Assembly (NCBI RefSeq): GCF_023101765.2
Contig: NC_064215.1
Coordinates: 5,270,001-5,334,000, forward strand
DNA: 64,000 nucleotides
DNA from: Spodoptera frugiperda
Taxonomy: Eukaryota; Arthropoda; Insecta; Lepidoptera; Noctuidae
Direction of reading: 5' to 3'
A program made the position numbers and the translations under genes. Below, piece after piece: positions 11,941-24,800 of this stretch (position 1 is its first letter; the number at the start of each line of letters is the position of its first letter). Under the pieces are notes generated by a model. It searched no databases, was not told the DNA's origin, and saw only the letters and a list, made by a program, of their open reading frames with translations.

Positions 11941-12033
11941 GTTAGAAAAGGATTAAAGTAATATTATTATGTGACAGTAGAAACTAGCTCGTTGATAGAG
12001 TACTACTGTTGGTCTCGATATCTGGATTGATAA

Positions 12034-13839
12034 CCTTAATTGTGTTTATTGTATTTTGGAAATTCTCAGTAGTAACATAGTGGTGTCGGGGAAGGTGACA
12101 ATTTTATGGCAATATACCCTTGGACTCATTACATAACTGGTGTAAAGGTAGTGTTACATTTCCCTTCACCTCTACCAGGAAATAAAAGGCGTGATTCCAT
12201 ATATTATGTATGGAGATAGTGGTAGATGCAACGTGACCATGTGACATCGCAGGCTGCGCTAGGCGGCGGCGCGGCGCGGTCACTGCACCGAGGTCGCGAT
12301 GCACCGGAGCATGTGGCCACTTCACGCCCCGCACCCCGCACCCCGCACCCTCTGCCGACACAGCCTTGCGAACAAGATACGAAAGAACAGCGACTTTTAA
12401 TCTAGTGACCTTTCAGATGTACATATTTTGGTAGGTTTCCCTGATAATATACATATAACTTGCATTCACAACAATAAATCACGTTAGGGAAAGTCACACC
12501 AGACGATATAAAAATGCTGCTCATTTTGTTCATAGACTAAGCGGATACGTATAACATTTGGTATTATTTTTGTATAAATTAGTAACGGCTGTGTACGGCT
12601 GGTGCCATATGTCCACTCAAAGGTGGGTAGTCTACTCAAAAACAGCCAGCTGAACCATATAGACATTGATTTTTAAATTATGAAAAACAGATTACAGTTA
12701 CAATATGGATTTCAGATCCCGCTTTGCTTATACATCGAGACCTCTTGGTCCGCTCTCACCGGTTACTTTAAATTTTCATTAGCACGGCGGACCGCCGCCC
12801 GCCTCTCGCCGCCCGGGCGCCGACGACGTCTGCAATTACATTTCGCAATTTACAAATTGTCTTTTTATTTACGATGTATGCTTTCGTGAACACTTGCTTT
12901 ATCCTTAACTTGTTTAAATTGCACCCTTTTCCTTCAAGTGTATTTTTATTCATTCCCAATTATACCTTTCGCTTTAAAACAGTTTGCAAGTAACATTTTA
13001 TTTGCCTAAACTTTATATGAATCTTTATTATTTTTTTAATTATTCATATAAATATCATTTACATAATAGTTATTTGTAATAAAATAACATTTTACGTGGA
13101 AATTGACAGTTGAGATTAGTTAATTACTGACGTTTTGATGTCTGCACGCGTTGATGTCTTTTGTTCTATTGAAGATTTTGGTCTCTTGATCAATGAAAAT
13201 CCGAACTTAACAAAAGATTACACTTATTTATATTTTGTTGCATATTATATAACAAGGTACCTGAATTAGGCAACTGAAAGATTTAATTAATAGTTTATTT
13301 TAGTTTAATTAAAACTGAAAGATAAAGAGTTACGTTTCGGTAACAGCGAATTACACATTATTGGAATCTAAGGATTTTCATAGGCTAAAAAATAATAAAA
13401 AAGGAAGACTAAAATATGTACAACTTAAAACATTAAAATTATATTTAGGATTTTTATTAATTACAAATATAAAATAAGACGTAAATAAGACGATACGAAA
13501 AATACGATTAGTGCTGAAAATATTTCTCGTAGCAGAAGGATTGACAAATTGATTAAATCCTGAGTCTGTACACAAAGCTTTGTGTGTTATAGGACTTATA
13601 GGCCTGTAAAAATGGATTTTTAAATATATTAAATATTCTATCTTCCTTCTTATGGGTTTCCCAAGAATTGTGTCAATATGAGGCGCATGTTCAGCCTCAC
13701 ATGGAATACTGTTCTCATGTTTAGGGGGCAGTATCAGCTTCTTCCTCTGGACCACGTTTAGCGGCGGCGTGCGGTTGGGATTGTTGAGTGTCAGGATAAT
13801 TCAAACCGACTTGACATTTTGGCAATGCGTACAGATCTA
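12034..13839. other. Non-coding stretch with two small GC-rich patches
   Basis: GC-rich patches lie at about 12243-12360 and 12780-12835. The first contains a short tandem run of CGCACCC units at about 12330-12350. The remainder is AT-rich. The 125-codon minus-strand frame at 13378-13755 shows no recognisable domain. Confidence 0.5.
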
Positions 13840-14215
13840 CCGTCGTTGTGCATTCTCTATCGCTTAAACCACGGGGAGTGTTCTAAGGATTTTTTTGGTC
13901 TGATACCCGCCGTGTCTGTTCGCCATCGACCTACACAACATCACTTTCATCTCGATCATATAGATGGTTGGCAGGCCACAACTGTGCGATTCTCACGAAC
14001 CTTTCTGCCTCGGACAATAAATTGTGGAATAAGCTGTCGTTGGTGGTATTTCCAAACTGATACGACCTTCAAACCTTCAAAAAGAGCGTATTCCGTTTTA
14101 AATGGCCGGCAACGCACTTGTGACTCCTCTGATGTTGTGGGTGTCCCTGTCCATGGGCGTTGATCGCTTACTATCAGGTGATCCACCAGCTCGTTTACCC
14201 CCGTAATCCATAAAA
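13840..14215 (+). mobile_element. 5'-truncated LINE (CR1/Jockey-like): ORF2 C-terminus and 3' UTR
   Basis: The translation includes FSRTFLPRT and, near the end, GRQRTCDSS, the layout of the C-terminal end of ORF2 in CR1/Jockey-type non-LTR retrotransposons, downstream of the reverse transcriptase domain. The expected 'LWN' segment after LPRT is garbled, which suggests frame decay. After the stop comes the family's 3' UTR with GATCGCTTACTATCAGGTGA, ending in CCATAAAAATA. Everything upstream (endonuclease, reverse transcriptase) is missing, as usual for aborted target-primed reverse transcription. A sister copy lies at 56015-56383. Confidence 0.75.
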
Positions 14216-14261
14216 ATATATACTAATCGTTTTAAAATGAAAATGTCTTTATATTTAAATA

Positions 14262-14636
14262 CTAGCGGACCCGACAGACGTTGTCCTGTCTACACGTTAA
14301 TTTGAAAAATTTATTCTTTTTTTAATAAGCTAAAACATTCTGGACCTTTTTGATGAAAATTATTATTCAAATGTTATGACAATATCTAACGTCATTAATA
14401 TTTGACACTGCGGTGGTAGCGCCGTCCGTCGGATCCGATGTAAAACATTCCAAAATCAACAACTACTAATAAATTAAAAATTAATTAAAAAAACATTGTC
14501 CAGCGGACAAAATTGTGAATCTAAACCATTCTCAGATCCTCTTGAACACACACAAAAATTTTCATCAAAATCCATCTAGTCGTTTAAGAGGAGTTCAGTG
14601 ACATACACACGTACAGAAGAATTATATATATAAAGA
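14262..14636 (-). mobile_element. Short non-autonomous Helitron, complete ends, copy 1
   Basis: On the minus strand the element starts with TC, preceded by A, reads TCTTTATATATATAATTCTT, and ends with GGGTCCGCTAG, followed by T. The 5'-TC, the 3'-CTAG and insertion between A and T are Helitron hallmarks. A small hairpin (GACAG...CTGTC) lies shortly before CTAG, as expected for the 3' terminator. There is no Rep/helicase coding sequence, so it must have been mobilised in trans. A second full-length copy in opposite orientation lies at 59941-60301. It sits 46 bp downstream of the LINE 3' end. Confidence 0.8.
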
Positions 14637-15904
14637 TAAATGTTAATCCTCAAAAAGGAATTCTTGTAAGTGTGAAGTACAAATACATAAAATAAAACTG
14701 TCTTTCACATAAGAGTTAATACAAACATTTTCCACTCAAACAGTCTGTATGTTTCCATCACACGTAGGCTTATCTTTCGTTCTATTTCCACGCTATTAAC
14801 TTTGGTGTAACGTTCCCCGGTAGTGGCAGTAGTTGGCAAGTTCACTCTTCAAACAAAGTAGTGTCGTGAGCATTGTTGGCGCCACTGAACTAAGGCCTGC
14901 CGACTGCAGCCTTTGTTCGCTTGTTAACACCACACACTTAGTAAGTACAGCTTTGTATGAGATTTATTAAGGTTGCAGATTTGTTAAGGTTGTAAAGGTA
15001 TTTAGCACCACTTTGGAATTTTAGTAATTTAAGTTTGTAATTATATGACGTTATGATTCGGTTTAGTTTATTTAGAATAGTGATATTTTCATTATTTGTT
15101 TTGAAATACAATGTAAAGTTGATGGTATAGGGTCCCTGAAAATATCGCATTTACAGAAAACTAAAGTTTTACTTTATATCTTTGTGTTACTTGTTTATTG
15201 TTTTCTTGATAATATGCAAGTATAGCATCATGGCGACCTGCCAAACTTGGGCCCAATCACCATATTTGTTGTCATGCTCGCTGAATGCACTTCGCTCGTG
15301 TAAATGCAGTCAAATCCTTGCTCGCTGCATGACGTGTAAATTTTCAACAATCGATGTATAAGGCTTGCAAAAGGTTGACAGGATAATGGATGTTTTTAAA
15401 TTGACAGATATCAAGATTGTTGCGTATGAATTCTTAAGTACTATCGAGATGCAAAGATGATATCTTACGACAAGATTACTTATCTGTTGTAATCGCTTTA
15501 TGCATAGTAACTATGATCAAATTCGTCTTATGTTAAAATTAGTTATACTATTATAGTTCTGACTCAGACGTCAGAAAGTCTGTATTAGGCTTTAAGGTTC
15601 AATATACCACATGTAAGTCGCAGACGGTCTAATAGTTAACCGCAACACAAAAACTTGTTTTGACTATCGTCTTCAATTATTTTACCTCCACCAGACTGCC
15701 ACAATTAGGAAACTAGTTGGATCTTAGGCAATAGTAGCGTTTCTATTATGCATTTGTCTAGTAATTTATACATATTAAGTGTTTTGTGTGTGAGAATCGT
15801 GCATCCCGTAAAGGAATCATGCCTTTTGTTCTGCTGTATCGAGCGAGTAGCATTAAAGAGTGGGCAGTGTCGTGTAATCAATCGGAGTTATCTGTTTACG
15901 TGTG
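14637..15904. other. AT-rich non-coding stretch
   Basis: No gene or repeat was recognised. CAGAC/GTCTG pentamers occur (for example near 15570-15630), but without the full GTCTAGAC palindrome. Confidence 0.5.
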
Positions 15905-16030
15905 GAGCGTCGACCTCGCGCCCCCGCGCCCCGCGCCCCCGTCCCGCGCCCTGCCGCGTGGTACCCCCCCGGGTCGGGCGCCACCGCGGGCCCAGCCGCG
16001 GCCCGCGCTTATCGCTCGCTGTGCACCCGG
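15905..16030. other. C-rich GC island
   Basis: A strongly strand-asymmetric C-rich patch (runs such as CCCCCGCGCCCCGCGCCCCC) within AT-rich surroundings. Two plus-strand frames pass through it without a recognisable domain. It could be a regulatory patch or G-quadruplex-prone on the minus strand. Confidence 0.5.
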
Positions 16031-19000
16031 TGTTCCGCTTTGTTCTCAATTCCACGCTGACTTTGTATACATGCGTATGTGCAATTAATTGTTTGCATAT
16101 AATATGTCTATTGTAGTCTCAGTGCTGTCTGAACATTTGCTGTAAACCATTACAATGGAATTGACAATGGTACTACAATAGGTCCTTTTGATTGCTGATC
16201 TAAACATAAACACATCAATCACAAACAACGTCTGGATTTCTTTGTAAAGATGCTGTACGAACTTCGTAGCAATAATGACGTAACAGACTGACTATGTGTC
16301 TACCGTTCATTCCATCTTTCACTAAAATTAAAATAAGCCGTGACACAAGATCACGTTATTCAGTGACGGGTCTCCAGATATATAGACTGCGATAAAATCA
16401 TCTGAGGATTTCGGTACACTGCTTCATTTCAACACATCACTAGCAATAAAACGGACTTCAATAGACAAGATTTATATCTTGTAAATGCCATTCGTCTCTC
16501 TGGTCCTTCTAGACGAATTTTATTAATTTATGCATAATCTTGTTATATTATTACTATCTCCAACGTTTACATGACGCTACTATGATATATTCAGTCTGTG
16601 ATGTTGTGAAGTTTTATTAGTGTCGTCTAGTCTTTCTAATACACATGTATGAATAATATAGTAAGCCGAAATATTTGTAAAGAACTTGGGATTACGAATT
16701 CTCGACGACTCTCTAAAGAGATATAGAATATCGATGATTACTGGTGTTGACCCGACAATGTCTAGACTATATGAAATGTTAATAACAAAGTGATTGGAAC
16801 AACCAATCAGACTAATGTTATGGCATTTATTTCGACACCTCGCTCCGAACTCGGTTTTAATAAATATCTTTAAGTTCATGTCGACATTCAATTATTCTCA
16901 CATTCTCTTTAGTGATTTATTTTTGCTCGCAAATATTAGTTGTTTTATTTAATTCGTGAAGGTCATAATTTTTAAACGTGTAGGCTATTTCTCATAAAGT
17001 GGTGATCAAAATATTTCGACATACAGGAGTAATAAACTCAGCCTTAATTTGGTATCTAGCTTGTAGTTTAGTAGAAAGTCATAATTATTATAATTAATTG
17101 CAGAAAGTTATTTCGGTAATTTCAAGTTGCCTTAGAAGGAAGATAGAAATACATATACTCCAAAATTGTAAGTTTGGGTGAAATGGGTTGACGAGAATGT
17201 TCCATGGCTACATAAACATAAAGCTACATGTATGTGCATGTAGTGACGTGCACCTTGCGGGTCGCATTGCACTGCCAGTTTAGCAACCCGACGCCTACCC
17301 GCGGCGACCGCGACCGCCGAGAAAAAAACCACCCGACTTCCTGCTCCGTCTCGACCATCCGACTTCGCAACTTGATACAATGTATGTACTCTTATATACC
17401 TACACATCCATGTATACACGTATTTTTCCTTATTTTACTGGATTACTAAGCAGTCAATACCGATTGGCTTAGTGTGTTTATTTCAATAAGTCTAACCACA
17501 CTAGAACATTTTGTTTTAGTTTAATTCAAACCGAACGGAGAATTAACTTAACAAAAGAACATTTACAACTTCCAAAATCTTGTCAAAATTATATTACACA
17601 TATTAAAAGTAACAGGGTAACGACCTCACCGCCCGCATCAAACAGCTTAAGAATATGCATACCATTAGCTGCATCGTAAACTTAATTTTTTGCAGATCGA
17701 CCTTAAATAACCTGAGTCGTTGAATGCATAATTATTTTAAAACGTTGCATTAGAGACACGTATGGATGTAGGTAATGCAATGTCCATCTGAGAGTAGAGG
17801 TCAGCGTCAGACTGCACCGCGGTGGTGTGTGCGTGTGTAAGTGAAATCGGACGATGCACCGGTTGTTGGTGTGCGTGAGTGGCAGTCGCGCGGCGCAGCC
17901 TCCATGCGTCTGCGGCCTGTCTAGACACCCCCCTCCCGCGCCGCTCGCCCCCACCCCGCCCGGCTGCTGTGGTTAACACTACTTGGTAACAATTTCATTT
18001 GGTCAGGCTTTAATATCCATCCCATGTGGTTTTGGTGTAATCACTAATAGTTACAAAGTGCTTGTATGAAATATCCATTAACTGTCATAAGATTTGAAAT
18101 GGCCATGATATTTAAAAAAAAATGAGTTTGGTTGTTTTCCATCAATATATACTGATGCAGTCATTAATATGTGTGTTTTTTTTTATAATTTACGTAAACG
18201 AATAAAGTGTATCGTGTACAATAACGCGTGGTGTTGATAATACATGACATCGATCAACTAATACCGAAATTAAAATCTACTCCTTGTCCTACCTCTTATA
18301 TAATAGCATCTTGCCTTGAACTTATAATTTTAATAATAGTTTTTATTATTGCTTGACACGACTGATGCTCGCATATTGAGGGACAACTATATTATTATAG
18401 TTCTTCATCAATTACACCATTTTTCGATTATCATTATTGAGATAAAGGGTGGAGCTTAAACTTAAATATTTCAGTAATTCTGTCAGTTATTTTGCTTTAA
18501 TTTATAATCCCAAGAAGCAATGAGTTAACTGGTAATCTCTGTGTGAATCTAAGTACCTCCCAGTGTAAGTGTTGTAGTTATTAGCAATGGGTCGTAAACA
18601 CGTCATTACAGGCATTCCTGAAAGCTCTAAAGTTCACACATGCGTGACTCCAAGATATGCTGTTTTATCGCTCGATTCTCGACGCAAAGGAGTGGCCCGT
18701 AACAGCATGCTATATTCTCAAATACATTTACGTACATATATGGTCAGAATTTTAACATGTTTTACCTGTTTTAATTATTTATGTTTATTAATGTTTAATG
18801 TTCTCTGAAATAGTGAAGGCCGATCATGTAAAGAAATCTTCATTGTTTAGATCCGTCATCCTTATTTACATTGTATTAGTTAGTACATACTGAAAAATTA
18901 GGTACATAAAACTTAAGCTCAAAAATATTCTCAATACTTTTTGTTTTAAATCGAGTTGCATATCCAATAAAGGGCGTTAGCTCTACCAAAAACAAACCAC

Positions 19001-19989
19001 TTTTCTGAATAAACTTTGAATGCAAACAATAATTGCAGTGTCTACGTAATGCTGATACTCAATTTTAAGTACACGGCTACCTTTGTGTGTTTTATCCTTT
19101 ATTTGCAAGCTCGGCAGGGTGCAGACGGGCAAAAAGGTTGAAGTGAGCGTAGAATGAGATTAGTCTCGGGCCGGCTTTGCGAGTTGCAAGCTGCGCTCGC
19201 CGCCAGCGCCCGGCACCCGGTCCGAGCAACATAATAAATAAGAGGCGTCGATACAATGTTGCGGTGCACAGTGCACTAGCTGTCTACCTATACTATATGA
19301 AGGGACATAGCTATAAATAGAGATATGGAGGTACTAACATGTGGTGTGACCACCTGCCGTGGCTGCCGGCGAGCTCACTAGACGCAATGTAACCGTCGAT
19401 GTTGTGTTCCATAAATTATATTATAATCATTATTTGAAGCTGAACAAAATATGGTCATTACTATGTTTACAAAGGATTTTCTCTAATATACACAATAAAA
19501 TGAAGGGAAATGTGGACTGCTTAAATCAAGCTTCTGCATAGGAAATGCTTTTACAATATCTGTGATACGTTTGCTGCTGAGTAAATAATATGATGATTAA
19601 TAGACGCTCGGTGTTACTCAGCACGCGACAGACATGTTTGGTGTACTCATGTCAATCATTCTTATCGGGGCGGACAGATAACATGCTTATTGTTCACATT
19701 CGTCATCATAAGGAAAAACTGGCAAAGTATTTAATCAGAATTTTGAATGCTAAGAAAAGTTGTTCGATGAATTCGAAGAAAATCGTACAGCAAGACAAAT
19801 TTATAGCTTCCAATAGAACAAGCCGAGCCGTCTGATATAAATTTCTGGGAAGTTTAAAATAAAATACACATCACCGTGGACCTAGACTAAATGTGAAATA
19901 CCTGCGGTGCGGGTGATTCAATGAAAATAGTCGCAGACAACTATTAATTCTAAATTACGTCACGTAATCGTCGATTGTGTCGGGAGCCC
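16031..19989. other. Gene-free stretch with GC patches and two GTCTAGAC palindromes
   Basis: Small GC-rich patches lie at about 17255-17365, 17815-17970 and 19130-19225. GTCTAGAC occurs at 16760-16767 and 17919-17926 (the latter inside a GC patch). TCTAGACG lies at 16508-16515 and CTAGACG at 19377-19383. A TATA-like TATAAATAG near 19311 has no supporting initiator. No frame has a recognisable domain. Confidence 0.5.
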
Positions 19990-20080
19990 CGTTTCGGTGT
20001 CTGTATAAATATGTGAAAGCGGTCGGTTAGCTCACGACCTCCTGGAACAGACGTCTAGACACATACTCACAGTCTAGATA
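19990..20080 (+). promoter_or_regulatory. Candidate TATA-type core promoter with GTCTAGAC
   Basis: A moderately GC-rich patch holds TATAAATAT at 20004-20012. About 30 bp downstream the text is TTAGCTCACGACC, only a partial initiator. AGACGT (DPE-like) lies at 20049-20054, overlapping the GTCTAGAC palindrome at 20053-20060, and GTCTAGAT follows at 20072-20079. The combination suggests regulatory function, but spacing to a clear initiator is not convincing. Confidence 0.3.
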
Positions 20081-21487
20081 CGTGCTGCTAAATAGGCGGG
20101 CTTTCCCCTTGCCACAAAAATGATGATGACATTCCGCGTGCGTCACTGCACTGCAACAACTAATAAAACAACCTACTTGTGACTAAATCCAATTGGAGTG
20201 ATTGCGTAATGGTGTCCGTGGAAACAGTGGAATCCGACTTAAGGGATCGCAACATCACTGGAAAACACAAAACTATTCAGAATCAACTAAAATGAAATGC
20301 TGTAGTTGTTTGTGTGCCTGGAACTGATCCATGTTTGACTTGTAATGTTACACATGATTTTGTTAATTTATATGTATGTAGAGTATGTACTACTACACCT
20401 GTAAAATGATTCCAGACGGTAAATGTTCGACTTTTGAAATTTTATGTCCCTAATAAATAAGATTTAATGAAATAAAATTCGCAATTCGCAATAAAAGTCC
20501 GGGTCGAACTCATGAACCTGTTTACCTTGTCTACCTGAGCGTGAGCGCTGACATATACGAACGACACATTATACCTATATATTATACATAATATTATATT
20601 TATACTTGTTGAGTTTCAGGTGACCTAAAACCCAGCCAAGAGCGAATCGGGTTTGTTTAATTTGTTTTGTGAAATTCTGACATTAAATACCTACACGTGA
20701 AAAAACTTCGAGGTCGGCGTAAATTATTTATTAGTGTATCAGTAAATATAAGTATAGACTTTACAATTTTAAGTTAAACAGAATGAATAATATTTCGTTG
20801 TGTTTATGTTTTTGCAAATAATAATTGACTGAGACGATACTCAAGATCATTGCAAAGACTGTATTTTTTATATTAGTTCAAATGATTGAATTTGTTTCGT
20901 AAAGTAATAGATGTCGCTTACAATATATTGCACGACGTAGTCCATTGTTTTGGATTAGTGCTAAGTGGCGGACTAATGATTGTCCTCCAGACGTGTCGTA
21001 ATCTCGACCTTGGCCCGAGGCGCACTTGTCCACTATTACTAATATGCGTACATTTATTTTTGTCCTTATTCTTGAGCTTTTAACAACTGCGTTTTATGAG
21101 AGGACACGGTCAATGTCAGTTTCTATTCCTTTTTTGTGATTCTGTGCAAATTATTCGAACACGCTGAATTATGTACAAAACGACCCTCGAGAGTAACGAT
21201 TGGGATTATTGAAACTGGATTTTAGAAAATTTATTTGATTATGTTTACATAAAATATAATTATAAGTTAGACGCTCCTTGAATGTAAATGTGGATAAGAT
21301 TTAAACAGATTGCATGACGAACGTGCAGGCTTAGCTTTACGTCTAGCTCAGTTATGTGGATTTGAATTTCAATTTAGTTGGCTGCTCCTGCCAACTGACT
21401 GTCTCTGAAAACGGTACCTCCTCTATGTACTTATATCTTAACAGATTATTAATTTCAATTGTGACTTTTATATTTGGTCATAAACCA
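20081..21487. other. AT-rich non-coding stretch with a possible SINE relic
   Basis: No gene was recognised. On the minus strand around 20480-20560 a GAGTTCGACCCGG segment resembles a degenerate tRNA B box downstream of an AGCGCTCACGC segment, perhaps an old tRNA-derived SINE. Support is weak. Confidence 0.4.
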
Positions 21488-21821
21488 CGAAAATGCATCG
21501 ATGTCGCTATTAATTACTATTTACTGGGTACTCTCTTACGTCAATATTTTGTTTATTGCTGAAGAACAATTTAAAAAATGGTCTTTAAACTCTTAATACC
21601 GAAAATGCATCGATGTCGCTATTAATTACTATTTACTGGGTACTCCTGTACGTCAATATTTTGTTTATTGCTGAAGAACAATTTAAAATGGTCTTTAAAC
21701 TCTTAATACCGAAAATGCATCGATGTCGCTATTAATTACTATTTACTGGGTACTCTCTTACGTCAATATTTTGTTTATTGCTGAAGAACAATTTAAAAAA
21801 TGGTCTTTAAACTCTTAATAT
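21488..21821. repeat. Three-copy tandem repeat, unit about 112 bp
   Basis: Three head-to-tail units start with CGAAAATGCATCGATGTCGC at 21488, 21600 and 21710, so the unit lengths are 112, 110 and about 112 bp. Units 1 and 3 share CTCTCTTACG and the longer A run before TGGTCTTT. Unit 2 has CTCCTGTACG and is 2 bp shorter there. Each unit contains ATCGAT and TTAATTACTATTTAC. No protein is encoded across it. Confidence 0.95.
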
Positions 21822-24800
21822 AGCTTTTATTTTTACGAAAACTGATGTTTTAAATTGCAAACGAAAATCTTAAGTTATTGACTTGAGAAATGATATGAAA
21901 ATTTATTACTGCCGTCTTAGATCATCATCATCATTGACATATTGTAGTGAACATTTATACATAAGAGGAAGACAGTAGCCCCAAACTAAATCAGAGACTT
22001 GTATCATGGGCATCCTGGCCCTCCTCAACTGGACACGATATCGTCTAAGACAGTTAGTTTTTGCATGTTTGGGAACTGGTGTATACCCAACAGTTGCGCT
22101 AATATTTTTCTATTTTCCATATTTAATTAAGCAAAAGGTAGTTAAAGTTTACATGGTTTAATGTGTAATTAGCGCGGGCACAGAATACGTGCTAGTAGTA
22201 GTTATGTACAGTGTACAATGCGCTGCAGTAGGTAGACGCGGCCGAGCCCCGCTCGTGCCTGTATTAAAAATTCGTCTGCGGGCAGTCTAGACGCGCTCCG
22301 TTTACATTGTGACGTCATCACGTGCCACCACAAACATCTACTTAACTTATGCATCTAGTTCGTATAGAATTAGGGATTGATTTCAGCGTCTGAGAATAAT
22401 GTACCTATGTATTATGTATCCAAACGGGTTATTATAAAGTCTGCTTCATACATTCCGAGTGGCCGGTGTCTAGACGGGTGTTTTGTGTACTATTGTAATT
22501 TTTGCCTGCTGCATAGATGATGAAATACAGTTCAAAGAAATTGTCTGTTACCTATACGCAAATAAATTGAATTGTTCTGAACTCATGAGGTGTTTACTTG
22601 TTAGCAAACTTTGATTGAATTAATATAAAAAAAAATGGTAATTATTAAAAGTTTACTCATTAGTTAACACTTACAACTTAAATATGTAATTTGTTACGGT
22701 CAACCCAAAATATGCGTATGTCAAAATTGAAAATATGTGGAAGTTTACCATTTTGAGCAATTTTCTTAAGTCATCAATACACCTGTGCGTGTATATCGCA
22801 TATGCCTAAAATAGAAAAATCTTTTTCGTCTGTAGATAAAGTGCAGCCAGGTTTCAGGAGCTACTGTTAATTATTCATTTAAAACTAACTTAGTACTCCG
22901 AGTGTGTACGAGCCGAACTTTATTTAAAATTAAAATGGATGACAGGTTGGCTGGTTTGGAGCGTAATAAACTAGTATTTTGATTTGAATTCACCAACAAA
23001 GCTCTTTGCTTGCATGATGAACATAGTTGTAGTATAAAATGCAGCAATGTCTAGTTTACTAGTCGTGGTAAGTCGCTTGATAATTTAAACTCTCTAGACG
23101 GCTCTCGTCTACAAGTCGACGCTCTCTCCGCACTCAGTTGACTCTTTGCTGCACCTCTGTGCACATTGCAGCACTGTTTGTGAATACCTACCTAGCTCTT
23201 TTATTGGATTCGTGTCTATAAACAAAACGAGGATGATTTTCCAAAAACTAAATTAAGTTCTTCAAAATTGGGATTCATTACTTCGTATCAGGATTCTTGC
23301 AATCTCAAAGATCAAAAAATACGTAAAAATAAATCGTCTCAACTCATGTTCTCAGTAATAGCCGTGTCTAAAATCGACTGCTTCAAAACATCGCCATATT
23401 CACAAACATTAAAAATTTGTTAAACAATAAGGAGACTATACCTGGGCACGGAATTCGCGATGTGTCTTCATTTTAAATTCCATTATCGTCGAAACATTCG
23501 AATACATAAATATGTACGTACTGTTAACATTTCTTGTTTATATAATGACGTACATATGTTCGCGGACATGGATGCAGCAGATCGTCTATTAAAATCTAAT
23601 TTGAAATCGTTATGGCTTGTGTCTGATATAAATCTCCAGACATGATTACATTCATTTTTATTCATAGCGTCGTGCACAGGCGACGATTGTAAAAAGCCAA
23701 TGGCATTTAGTGCAAAAATATGGTGTGTCAATCATTATAATATTCAATGCACATTTGGCAGTTCGCTTTTTATGCGATAGACAAATAACAAGAGCATGTG
23801 TGGCTTAGCCGAGGCGGATTGTTCGTCTAGACATACAATTCATATTCGTCTATCCCCAGACTGATCTTGATCGGCGACCGTAAAAAATATTAGTCTGCTA
23901 GAGCTGCGGAAAACAAAGACGTCAATTAACAGCTGCAAATTGTTTGATATTCTGCTCAGACAATACACAAATATTGTTTCTTACTCATTTCGCACATGAT
24001 TTGGTATTATTTTGATATTGTTGTGACTCATAAATTAACTTCCCTTAGTTACCATATTCAATTTTATGTTTGATCATCACTACAGAATGTTATGAATCAT
24101 TTTAATAGAAATAGGATGTCTTGATTAAAATAATCACACGATCAACAACTTTTATTATAAAAAATTAGTAAAAATATGATTGCGGCTTTTTTGTTTCAAT
24201 AAGATTTATTTTGTTTTAATTAATTAAAGAGGCTTCGTTGGCCTTAATCACAGTGAAATAGGGCGAGCCAAGATAATCGAAATGAAGTTGTTTTTATAAG
24301 AACGAATGTTTTCACAGAAAACCTTCTTACTAGTTTCTTAAAAGCAAATATGATACGGTACTTGATTTGTTTATTTTTGTGAATCTATGAAAATATCATC
24401 AAATTATAAGTAGTAGGAGGTAACTATATCTTTCACTATAACTATATCTTTCGTTCAATGAATATTGAGGAGGTAGGTATTTTTTTTCAATGTAGCATCT
24501 TAAAAGGAAGTGTATTGCATCGCGTCCAGTTTTCCAGTTGGACTCGAAAGTGGACGTATGTATTGTATGTAGGTAGTGTTGAGGCTGGTTCATTATGTTA
24601 TACTTGCTTAGTGTCTGGCAGGTGGTAGGTATGTAGGGTTGGTCGGTTGGTCGCAGCGGGCGCTGCACCTTGTGGTGGAACTGGTCGGTGGGGGTGGCGC
24701 GGGGCGCGGGGCAGCTTGGGGCTCATCGACCTCGGCGCGAGCGCTTCCACAACGGCGCCCGCGTCGCGCAAAAAAGCGCCTAACCCAAATTTCGGTAGCT

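Larger units (their letters stand above)
10442..12033. repeat. Direct segmental duplication, copy 2
   Basis: This is the second copy of the block at 1-1614. Its A-tailed repeat lies at 10442-10640, its array at 10721-10829 and its LINE 3' end at 11197-11281. The part corresponding to 1432-1614 is the diverged end, and similarity ends at 12033. Because copy 1 runs off the window, the sequence just left of 10442 cannot be tested for further homology. Confidence 0.9.

Noticed and set aside
13378..13755. 125-codon minus-strand frame
   Set aside because: No domain and AT-driven composition; directly abuts a decayed LINE.
20480..20560. Second tRNA-derived SINE on the minus strand
   Set aside because: Only a partial B-box-like segment and no good A box; mentioned as a weak relic only.
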